A stretch of DNA of 64,000 bases from a bacterium (GTDB lineage: Bacteria; Planctomycetota; Planctomycetia; Pirellulales; Pirellulaceae): NCBI GenBank assembly GCA_016124445.1, contig WGNR01000009.1, forward strand, positions 85,415 through 149,414, written 5' to 3'. Under the pieces are notes generated by a model. It saw only the letters and a list, made by a program, of their open reading frames with translations. It did no database searches and was not told where the DNA came from. Positions 1 through 8,219 of the stretch are shown here, piece after piece; position 1 is the first letter of the stretch; every line of letters begins with the position of its first letter. Position numbers and translations under genes: made by a program.

Positions 1-8
1 TCAAGGTA

Positions 9-374
9 ATGGACGTATGGAAAAAGCATTCCTTTGAGGACAAGCAAGATGCTTCTGCCGCTGACGTTTACGATCACCAAGGCTTGTTAACGATTGCCCA
101 TGGAGGTGGTCGCCACGGGATTGGCGGATTGAGCCATGACTTGTCGGAAGATCGGACCTACATCTTGTTTGTTAAAATGATTGAGCCTGGCCTGTATCGA
201 TTTACCGATGGCAACTCGGTATACCCGATCTATGAGGGCAAGGTGCCCGAAATGGGCGTCAACATGAATGATGAAGACATCGCCAAAAGCAACCCGGTAA
301 TTGTGGACCACTTCAAAGACCGTGTTTTGAAAGAGGTTGGTCGTCACAAGGAATCTGGCAACCGGCAAGAATAG
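9..374 (+). CDS. Hypothetical protein, possibly the C-terminal part of a longer gene
   Basis: I do not recognise the family. The 121-residue frame has no signal peptide or membrane segment. It contains a Gly/His patch (AHGGGRHGIGG) and a predicted beta-rich middle (RTYILFVKMIEPGLYRF), and ends in a charged tail. The frame is open through the first bases of the window (codons AAG GTA precede the ATG), so the ATG at 9 may be internal and the gene may begin outside the window. No ribosome binding site can be judged. It converges with the minus-strand gene that ends at 482. Confidence 0.45.
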   Translation: MDVWKKHSFEDKQDASAADVYDHQGLLTIAHGGGRHGIGGLSHDLSEDRTYILFVKMIEPGLYRFTDGNSVYPIYEGKVPEMGVNMNDEDIAKSNPVIVDHFKDRVLKEVGRHKESGNRQE

Positions 375-481
375 TCCGGGGCTCGACAGAGAAAGCCAAT
401 ACACTCGACAGAGCTGAATTCTCATCCGGATTACGGAAGATAACTCTCGCCCTCCTTGGCGAAAGTTCCCCCTAGGAAGTC

Positions 482-862
482 CTACGAACCGGTCGCTGCC
501 TGGGCCGCCTTCTTGGCTGCTTCGTTCTTCTTACGGCGTTGTTCCTCTTCCTGGACCAGTTCCTTCAGGCGATCGCGCTGCGGTTGTGTCAGCAGGCTTT
601 CGCATTCTTTGTCCATGGCGGCTTCAAGCTTCGCGATCTCGGCCTCCAACTTATCGATTTGATCGACGTAGCCCTTCTGGATGTCGTAGATCTTTAGTTT
701 TTGCTGCTCGGTGACGATTTCGCCCCAATAAGCCGGCAGACGGCCCCGGAACTCCGATTTGTCGCTTGCGGGCTTCTCTGCGGCTTCCTGAGCGACGATC
801 GTGGAGATTCCAACCAATCCGACGAGTAGAAGCGAAGTGGCGATGATAGACTTAGCTGGCAT
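482..862 (-). CDS. Small exported coiled-coil protein
   Basis: A 126-residue protein with a clear Sec signal peptide (about residues 1-24, hydrophobic core SLLLVGLVGISTI, cleavage near VAQ-EA). The mature part is almost wholly charged helix: heptad-like QIDKLEAEIAKLEAAMDKE, then LLTQPQRDRLKELVQEEEQRRKK and a short Ala/Lys tail. The LTQPQRDRL segment recalls the LTxxQ motif of CpxP/Spy-type periplasmic proteins, but that is only suggestive. An AG-rich site (AGGGGGA) precedes the ATG, and a good sigma-70-like promoter lies about 100 bases upstream, so the gene is probably transcribed alone. Exact function unknown; conserved planctomycete-type exported protein is the likely class. Confidence 0.75.
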   Translation of the reverse strand: MPAKSIIATSLLLVGLVGISTIVAQEAAEKPASDKSEFRGRLPAYWGEIVTEQQKLKIYDIQKGYVDQIDKLEAEIAKLEAAMDKECESLLTQPQRDRLKELVQEEEQRRKKNEAAKKAAQAATGS

Positions 863-961
863 TTCTGCTTTCCCCCTGAACGGTAAAGTGATTGAACCGT
901 GAAGTGTTGGATTTGCCTTCGTGGCAAAAATCGGGGGTGCTCCTTCACCTGAAAGCGGGTG

Positions 962-990
962 ATTGTAGATTCATCGTAGAGGGGTATCAA
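962..990 (-). promoter_or_regulatory. Sigma-70-like promoter of the 482-862 gene
   Basis: Read on the minus strand, TTGATA (985-990) is followed after exactly 17 bases by TACAAT (962-967), five of six matches to each consensus box. It points at the exported coiled-coil gene starting at 862 and leaves an untranslated leader of about 95 bases. Confidence 0.6.
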
Positions 991-1020
991 GTTAATTCTT
1001 TGGGAGGGTCCGCCAGCGCA

Positions 1021-1206
1021 TAAAAAAAGGCCAGAAGTAGTCGATCCATCGTCTACTTTGACCTTTGATCTCACGGGGCCACATCCTGTGTCCCGTCCTC
1101 CCGGTGTTCGATCAGTACTGATTATCGTCTCGTTATTTGCCGGTTCTGGACCGAAAATCTGGCACTTTCGTGCTAGCACCACCCATCACGTGTTCGCGTT
1201 GGTCCG
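1021..1206 (-). ncRNA. Candidate structured small RNA ending in an intrinsic terminator
   Basis: There is no convincing coding frame here. On the minus strand the stretch reads as successive hairpins: GCAC-GAAA-GTGC, a CGGT/ACCG stem, a dyad around GATCAGTACTGATC, then ACGGG-a-CACA-GGA-TGTG-gc-CCCGT. The last is a long stem (AAGTAG-t-CGAT against ATCG-t-CTACTT, enclosed by AAAGG/CCTTT) followed by seven T (complement of 1022-1028). The next gene downstream has its own promoter after this terminator, and the upstream gene has its own terminator at 1213-1251, so the segment looks like an independent unit. It matches neither the SRP RNA nor the RNase P motifs I know. I cannot identify a promoter, so the 5' end is a guess. 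Confidence 0.4.
1022..1069 (-). terminator. Rho-independent terminator (minus strand)
   Basis: On the minus strand an interrupted stem of about 17 pairs, with loop near 1045-1046, runs straight into TTTTTTT (complement of the A-run 1022-1028). It closes the candidate small RNA rather than an evident protein gene. Confidence 0.6.
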
Positions 1207-1212
1207 GCTAGC

Positions 1213-1251
1213 AAAAATTTGCGGGCAGATCCCCATCCAGGATCCGCCCGC
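1213..1251 (-). terminator. Rho-independent terminator of the Cys-rich protein gene
   Basis: On the minus strand a GC-rich stem, GCGGGCGGATC against GATCTGCCCGC (1221-1251), is followed by AAATTTTTGC. It lies about 75 bases after the stop of the minus-strand gene 1327-1989 and fits as its terminator. Confidence 0.6.
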
Positions 1252-1326
1252 AAGACGCTCTAGGCTCAGCTGCAAACCACACTCCCCAGGTAGCTTGGTC
1301 GAGCCGGTCGCGTTGTTCGTGCTCGA

Positions 1327-1989
1327 CTAGTTGATCGGCAGCAGGTTCTGCAGTGCGGGGATCAGTCGAGCTTCTTTGGCTTCCACCTTGGCCGGAGTCG
1401 GCTGAGCAGGAGTGATGGCCGGAGCTTGTTCCTGCATCGATTGCTCGAGGTTGATGATTTCGGTGTTGTCACCGCAGCGAGGGCAAGCAGCCGCACCGCA
1501 CGAGTTGCAGCTGTTCCAGAAACCGCGGAGGTGCATTCCCAGGCAGTTCGGGCAGGCAGCACCGCAGCCTTTGATCATGCGGCCATGGTGACAACCACAA
1601 TTTGGGTACTGATCGCAGCAAGGCATGGCCGTTTCCGCCTGGCAGCCGCACGAGGCCGGACCGTAGTAGCCGATCGAAGGCCGCGAGAACCAGTGGTAAC
1701 GGGTATGCATTTTGGCGTGGCAACCACCACTGTTCAGGCTGCTGCAGTAGTTGCTCCACAGATTCGCGGCACAACCGTACGAGTGTTGATCGCAATGATA
1801 GTGACCGCCGCCGTTGCAGCCGCCGGTGCTGCAACCACAGCCAGCAGCACCCATGGCAGCGACATATTCGCTGCTGATGTGCGTGTGGCTGGTGGGGTAG
1901 CTAACCGTCATGGCATCCCAGAGGCCGGCCGAGGCCGAACCAGCGGCCGACAGAACGATAATGCACGAGGCAATGGCAAAGCGAAGCAT
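1327..1989 (-). CDS. Exported cysteine-rich protein
   Basis: A 220-residue protein with a Sec signal peptide (residues 1-21, ending SASA). The mature region from about 45 to 170 holds roughly 20 cysteines, many as CxC, CC or CxxC pairs (GCGCSTGGC, SCGC, PCC, NCGC, CPNC, CNSCG, CPRCG), mixed with His, Gly and Tyr. The last ~45 residues are Cys-free and Pro/Ala/Glu-rich. The spacing fits a disulfide-rich or metal-binding cell-surface protein; no catalytic domain is visible. Planctomycetes have proteinaceous, disulfide-rich envelopes, so an envelope role is plausible but inferred. It is monocistronic, with a terminator downstream at 1213-1251. Confidence 0.75.
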   Translation of the reverse strand: MLRFAIASCIIVLSAAGSASAGLWDAMTVSYPTSHTHISSEYVAAMGAAGCGCSTGGCNGGGHYHCDQHSYGCAANLWSNYCSSLNSGGCHAKMHTRYHWFSRPSIGYYGPASCGCQAETAMPCCDQYPNCGCHHGRMIKGCGAACPNCLGMHLRGFWNSCNSCGAAACPRCGDNTEIINLEQSMQEQAPAITPAQPTPAKVEAKEARLIPALQNLLPIN

Positions 1990-2239
1990 GTTTCAGGTTC
2001 CTTACGATTGGGGAGTTTAGTGAGGGAGTAATTGTTGCACTGTCGAAACATGCCACGCATTTCGCGTTGTGCAAACGCAACATCGAAAAAATTTGCCTCG
2101 CCGGAGCCTCTTGCGGCGCTCCCCTGGCTGACATGGCCGGAACAATCGTTACCAACGGAACGGCCGCACCGGCAGGTCTCGATTCGCTAGAATAGGGGCA
2201 GACGACGTTTCGTGGACGAATCTGCTTGGATGGCTCGCT

Positions 2240-3181
2240 TTGTTTCTCTTGGCCCAGCTTCAGCACAGCTTGGATTATCTCACGTTGCCGGCCGCCCTGA
2301 TCATGGGCGTGGCGGGGTTGGTGATTCTGATCCGAGGGCGCAAGTCGCTCAAAGGGACATCGCTGCTGGGGCCGTGGGGTTGGTGCCTGTTTGCCTGGGT
2401 CGCCGTTTGCGGTGCCGAGGTGCTGATTGCGGTGCTCAATATGCTGCAGGTTTCCATCCCGGAAGTGCAAATACGCTACGTCGCAGCGATGACGCTCTTC
2501 TGCCCCCAAATGTCGCAGATCGGTGCCAAGCGTTCTCAGACGGTCGTCTGGCAGCTGGTGGTGGGCGTTTTCTGGCTGGTTCTGTGCTCTCCGTTGCTGA
2601 TGCAGTGGCTCGGCACGCTCAACGGCAATCGCGATCCTGGTTGGCCGTGGGACATCTTTCTGAGCGTCCTCATCCTGGCAGGTTTTTTGAACAACGGTTT
2701 GACCCGATATGGAATCACGGCAGTTTGCTTGACCATCGCCCAGATTTTGTTGACCTACCCCACCTCGCATGGGACCTCGCTCGAATTCATGTCGACCCGC
2801 GCGATCGTTTCGATCGGCTTTTTGCTGCTGGGGATGGCCTTGGTGGCATTGGATTGGCCCAGCCGCCCGCAGTTATTTCATCGTGAAGATCGAGCCTGGC
2901 TCGATTTCCGCGATTGCTATGGAAGTTTCTGGGCCCTCCGGGTCATGCAGCGCGTCAACGAGGCCGCCGTCCGTTTCGATTGGGGGCTGTGGCTCGGCTG
3001 GAATGGATTCTCTCAGGTCGAAATCGTTGGCTCGCATCCCGAATTTCGCGAGGAAGTCAGCCAAGCCCTGGTTAGCTGTCTTCGAAAACTGCTGGGAGAT
3101 TTCGTCGACGACGATTGGCTCGATGCCCGTTTGCCCCGTCCCACCCAAAAGAAGAGGGGGCTCGAAGAGATGGAAGCATGA
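2240..3181 (+). CDS. Multi-pass membrane protein of unknown function
   Basis: About 313 residues. Five or six hydrophobic segments occupy the first ~200 residues (for example LPAALIMGVAGLVILI, WCLFAWVAVCGAEVLIAVL, VVWQLVVGVFWLVLC, AIVSIGFLLLGMALVAL). A soluble C-terminal domain of about 110 residues rich in Trp, Arg and acidic residues follows. I recognise no family. The start is uncertain: there is no ATG, the frame stays open upstream without a standard start codon, and the TTG at 2240 is the best available. Residues encoded just upstream would lengthen the first helix, so the true start may be a non-canonical codon. The gene precedes a receptor-type kinase on the same strand, 158 bases away. 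Confidence 0.65.
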   Translation: MFLLAQLQHSLDYLTLPAALIMGVAGLVILIRGRKSLKGTSLLGPWGWCLFAWVAVCGAEVLIAVLNMLQVSIPEVQIRYVAAMTLFCPQMSQIGAKRSQTVVWQLVVGVFWLVLCSPLLMQWLGTLNGNRDPGWPWDIFLSVLILAGFLNNGLTRYGITAVCLTIAQILLTYPTSHGTSLEFMSTRAIVSIGFLLLGMALVALDWPSRPQLFHREDRAWLDFRDCYGSFWALRVMQRVNEAAVRFDWGLWLGWNGFSQVEIVGSHPEFREEVSQALVSCLRKLLGDFVDDDWLDARLPRPTQKKRGLEEMEA

Positions 3182-3338
3182 ACCGTTTGGTTGCCAAGGA
3201 CGCCATTGGCATCGATACTTGAAACTGGAAACCGACCGAATCGATTGATGCACAAGTAAGGTATGACCAATAACGGCGGTCGCCTGAACCTGCCGTTTCG
3301 CCTTTATGTCACTGCGACGCACCACTTCGAGACACTGA

Positions 3339-4922
<1,584 letters not shown>

Positions 4923-4939
4923 AACGGTTCCCGTGGCGA

Positions 4940-6001
4940 TCATTCTTCGAGAGTGACTTCGCACAGCACGTCGAGCATCGCTTCGATCGACGAAAGGGCC
5001 GCCGATTCTTCTGGCGTATGATAGCCGGTCGTCGGCAATTGCAGGGTCGCTCCTTGAATCGTCCCGGACGATGCCGATGCGACACGGCCCAGTTCGGTGC
5101 TGCCCAGCGACGAAGGAGATTTGCCTTCGGCCACGCGGGTCACATTCTGCCGGGCGATGTACTCATCTTTGTAGCCGTACCGAACGCTATACTTGTCACA
5201 GGCCGCTTCCAGCCGGCGAACCATTTCGGGGTTGAACGCCGAGTTGGCGTCGCGGCGGCGCAGAACGACCTGCTGCGAATCGGCGGCTTGAACATCGGCA
5301 AATGGACTGGTATCGAGTACCAGCAGCTCTTTGGTGGCGATGCCGTAGCGATGGAAGTATTCCAGTAGAAATCGCCAACTGCGTCCCGCTTCTTCCTGGG
5401 CGGTGAACAATGCGGTGCCTTCGAACCCGTGCCGAAACAGATAGACCATCATGGCAGCCGAAAGAACGTTATCCAGTTGAGCGGCCGCACGTCCATCGGA
5501 AATGGTCAGCCGATCCTGATAGGCGACCGGTGTGCCTGGCAGAACGTGGTCGAGCCCCTCGACCTCGAACACCAGGTTGCCGCGACGTTCGCACAAGTAC
5601 GAACGCTTGATGGTCCCTTTGCCGAGATAGGTTCCGCTCCAAGGGACATAGGCCTGCACCGGCCGCTCGTGGAACCGTTCGGAGATGGTCTGGTAGGTTT
5701 GCTCCGAGACCGAATCGCCCAGCAGATCGCCCCGGTTCTGGGCGACGAACGCCGCGTACTGGAACTCGTTGGGGCCGGTACAGATCAATCCGTGTCGATC
5801 GACATGCGCCGAGATGTGCATGTGATCGGGCCGATTGCCGCTGGCGACCAGTAGCCCTTCGTACAAGGTTACCTTGGCATGGGTTTCTTCCATTTCCCGT
5901 TGCAGGTAACGAAAGAAGGCATGCTCGGAACCAACCACCGAGGGCTGGCGAACCAGCTGTTTCAGAATGTCGAGAAAATCATCGAGTTCAGATTTAGTCA
6001 C
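4940..6001 (-). CDS. M42/M20-like metallopeptidase
   Basis: A 353-residue cytoplasmic protein (no signal peptide) resembling M42 aminopeptidases and M20 peptidases. The metal-ligand series is recognisable: SAHVDRHG (first His/Asp), AAQLDNVLS (bridging Asp), TAQEEAG (catalytic Glu and metal Glu), VLDTSP (Asp) and GYHTPEES near the C-terminus (His). The segment between the first His and the bridging Asp holds the small insertion domain typical of M42 enzymes. The likely role is removal of N-terminal residues from peptides; specificity cannot be read. It converges with the kinase gene that ends at 4922. Confidence 0.78.
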   Translation of the reverse strand: MTKSELDDFLDILKQLVRQPSVVGSEHAFFRYLQREMEETHAKVTLYEGLLVASGNRPDHMHISAHVDRHGLICTGPNEFQYAAFVAQNRGDLLGDSVSEQTYQTISERFHERPVQAYVPWSGTYLGKGTIKRSYLCERRGNLVFEVEGLDHVLPGTPVAYQDRLTISDGRAAAQLDNVLSAAMMVYLFRHGFEGTALFTAQEEAGRSWRFLLEYFHRYGIATKELLVLDTSPFADVQAADSQQVVLRRRDANSAFNPEMVRRLEAACDKYSVRYGYKDEYIARQNVTRVAEGKSPSSLGSTELGRVASASSGTIQGATLQLPTTGYHTPEESAALSSIEAMLDVLCEVTLEE

Positions 6002-6205
6002 GATCGCGAATCATGCAAAAGGAATCAACGCCTTCTTATCAAGCAAGTTTAGTTGGTGCCTGCCAGGGTAGGAAAGAGCCGACTGACAGCAATTTGTCGA
6101 AGTCTGCCGCCGCGGCGAGGCCGAAAAGAGGAATTTTCTTTTGCTCCCTTTCAAAATGCGGAGGATAATAAGGTAGTTGCCAATATTTGCCTCGGAGAAA
6201 TCGCC

Positions 6206-7429
6206 ATGCGTATCTTCCCGATCTACCTCCTTCTAATGCTACTACTGGCGGTTGCCAGCGGCCAGCAAGTCCACGCCCAGCATCACCACTCCGGGATGGG
6301 CGGGTTTCAGGGTGGCGGAGGCTTTCAGCATAGTGGCGGAAGTTACCATCACGGCAGCAGCTTTCCCTTGGGGGGCGGCGGCTATGCCGATCTAACCAGC
6401 CCGAGTTGGGGCGGCTCGCATCATTCGTATTCCGGCGGAAGTTATCGAAATCATGGCTTCAACGGTGCCTACGGCATCGGAGGGAGTGGCTTCGGCGGAG
6501 GCTACGGCAACTATGGCGGCTATGGATCGAGCTACTACGGCGGACGTGGCTATCGTTATCCGTACTATGGTGGCTTCTATAGCGGCGGAGGTCTGTTGAT
6601 CGGGTTCGGTTTGCCACCAGCCTATGGTTACGGGCTCAACTTTGGCTACAACTATCCGTACAACGGGTACGGCCTTTCGACACTTTACCCGTATGGAACC
6701 TACTACCAGCCGAGCAGCCGTTATCTCGAGTATTACCTGCCGCCGACTCAGCCGGCGGAATTGAATTACGGTCCTCAAGCAGTGAAGCAGTTTATGGGGC
6801 TGCCGCGTGATTTCGCAACGCAGCCGCAGCTCAGCGGGACGTTTGGTTCTTCCGGTGTCACGCCGCTACCAAGTCCGCTGAGGATTAATGCCGCCAAGCC
6901 GGCTGCTGTCGAGCAGCCCAAGCCACAGGCAATCGCTCGTGCCGACCAGTTCATCCAGACCGGAGACAACCTGTTCGGCCAGCAGCGCTATCACGAAGCA
7001 CTCAGCCGCTACCGCGATGCCGTGGCGGCTGCCCCTGGGTATGCCCCGGCGCATTTGCGGAAAGCGTTGGCTTACTTGGCGACCAATCAGCCTGACGAAG
7101 CGGCCGAGTCGATCCAACGGGCCATCATCCAGGACCCGAATATCGTGGCCAATTCCAATGTGACGCTGGAAGGGCTTCTCGGTCAGAGCAATGGCCTGGC
7201 TCGTTCGTCGATCATCGAAGCGAATGCTCGCCGAGCGGTTTCCGATCCACAGAACCCAACGTATCTTTACTGCGTCGCGGTGCTGCTCTACTTTGATCAG
7301 CAGCCGCAGCGGTCCGAACAGTTCTTCTCGGCCGCGCTGCGTGCCGGTGGCGACGTGCAATATATCGAGCCGTTCACCACCCAGATTCAAAAAACTACCA
7401 CGACCACGACACCTGCGATCGATCTGTAA
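6206..7429 (+). CDS. Exported Gly/Tyr-rich protein with C-terminal TPR domain
   Basis: The frame is open from 6053, but the ATG at 6206 gives a clean signal peptide (residues 1-24, ending VHA) and has GGAG nine bases upstream, so I chose it (407 residues). Mature residues about 25-180 are low complexity: Gly, Tyr, His and Ser repeats such as GGSYHHGSSF and YGGYGSSYYGG, in the style of structural or adhesive surface proteins. From about 245 a helical domain follows with TPR-like units (ADQFIQTGDNLFGQQRYHEALSRYRDAV, APAHLRKALAYLATNQPDEAAESIQRAI). The combination suggests an envelope protein that both coats and binds partners. Function unknown. Confidence 0.78.
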   Translation: MRIFPIYLLLMLLLAVASGQQVHAQHHHSGMGGFQGGGGFQHSGGSYHHGSSFPLGGGGYADLTSPSWGGSHHSYSGGSYRNHGFNGAYGIGGSGFGGGYGNYGGYGSSYYGGRGYRYPYYGGFYSGGGLLIGFGLPPAYGYGLNFGYNYPYNGYGLSTLYPYGTYYQPSSRYLEYYLPPTQPAELNYGPQAVKQFMGLPRDFATQPQLSGTFGSSGVTPLPSPLRINAAKPAAVEQPKPQAIARADQFIQTGDNLFGQQRYHEALSRYRDAVAAAPGYAPAHLRKALAYLATNQPDEAAESIQRAIIQDPNIVANSNVTLEGLLGQSNGLARSSIIEANARRAVSDPQNPTYLYCVAVLLYFDQQPQRSEQFFSAALRAGGDVQYIEPFTTQIQKTTTTTTPAIDL

Positions 7430-7609
7430 GACAGTCTGCCCGGTCAGATAAGCGTTGTGCGAATTCGGCTGGATGGTGATTGGCGCCGTCTGGAGAGTGT
7501 CGAATAATCGTAGGTTTCCCACGAATCTCTCAGGATGGGAAACAGATGCTCGCCCCGGTTGGGGCGGCTAACTTGAAATCAATCGATGCCGATTTAGGAG
7601 TCTGGCACC

Positions 7610-8122
7610 ATGAGAATTGGAAAGTTTTTACTGATCGTATGCGCCCTGGCGATCCCTTTCACGCTAAGCGGTTGCACCAGTGGGAAGCCAACTGGCGGCA
7701 CCCCTGCCGAGAGTGAAGCTCATGATGAACATGGCCATGATCATGACGACCACGAGTCGGGGCCGCACGGAGGACACCTGATCGAACTGGGTGACGAAGA
7801 ATACCACCTGGAATGGAGCCACGACGACGAAACGAAGGCACTGACCTTCTATGTTTTGGGCAGCGATGCCAAAGCGGATGTGCCGATCAAGGCGGATTCG
7901 ATCACGGTCAACGTCACCGTTGAAGGTGCCAGCAAGCCGTTTGAAGTCCCTGCGGTTCGCAAAGAAGGGGAAATGACGACTGCCAAGTTTGAAACGAAGG
8001 ACCCTGACTTGTTCGCTTTGCTGGAAGATGAAAACGTCAAAGCCGCGGCAATCCTGGAAATTGAAGGAAAGCCGTACGAAGGAGCGATCGAGCATCACCA
8101 CGATCATGGGCACGCTCACTAA
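7610..8122 (+). CDS. Histidine-rich lipoprotein, probable metal binding
   Basis: A 170-residue lipoprotein: lipobox LSGC with Cys22 as the lipidated residue. The start has TAGGAG a suitable distance upstream. Just after the lipid anchor comes a His/Asp cluster (HDEHGHDHDDH, then HGGHLIELGDEEYHLEW), and the protein ends in HHHDHGHAH. The segment between (about 60-160) looks beta-rich and resembles the small periplasmic domain found beside or within heavy-metal RND efflux adaptors (GGHLIELGxxxYHxEW), an assignment from memory. It likely binds or buffers divalent metal outside the inner membrane. The gene stands alone and ends in a strong terminator. Confidence 0.8.
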   Translation: MRIGKFLLIVCALAIPFTLSGCTSGKPTGGTPAESEAHDEHGHDHDDHESGPHGGHLIELGDEEYHLEWSHDDETKALTFYVLGSDAKADVPIKADSITVNVTVEGASKPFEVPAVRKEGEMTTAKFETKDPDLFALLEDENVKAAAILEIEGKPYEGAIEHHHDHGHAH

Positions 8123-8152
8123 TCGCCTCTGATCAATTAACTGGAATAAAAG

Positions 8153-8187
8153 AAAAACGCGATGCCTGGCGGGCATCGCGTTTTTTT
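8153..8187 (+). terminator. Rho-independent terminator of the His-rich lipoprotein gene
   Basis: An uninterrupted stem, CGCGATGCC / GGGCATCGCG with loop TGGC, flanked by AAAAA on the left and TTTTTTT on the right. The A and T runs make it usable in both directions, so it may also end the minus-strand side, although the gene at 8220 reads towards it. Confidence 0.85.
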
Positions 8188-8219
8188 ATGGATATCGAGA
8201 TTCAGGCAATGCCGGCTAA

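Noticed and set aside
694..1182. A 162-codon frame on the minus strand across the gap upstream of 862
   Set aside because: It overlaps the signal peptide of the exported coiled-coil gene in another frame, and its composition is Ser/Arg/Pro-rich without any domain. The hairpins and promoter there explain the gap better.
1901..2770. A 289-codon frame on the minus strand
   Set aside because: It is antisense to the membrane-protein gene and overlaps the Cys-rich gene's promoter region; its product is Gln/His/Arg-rich with no domain.
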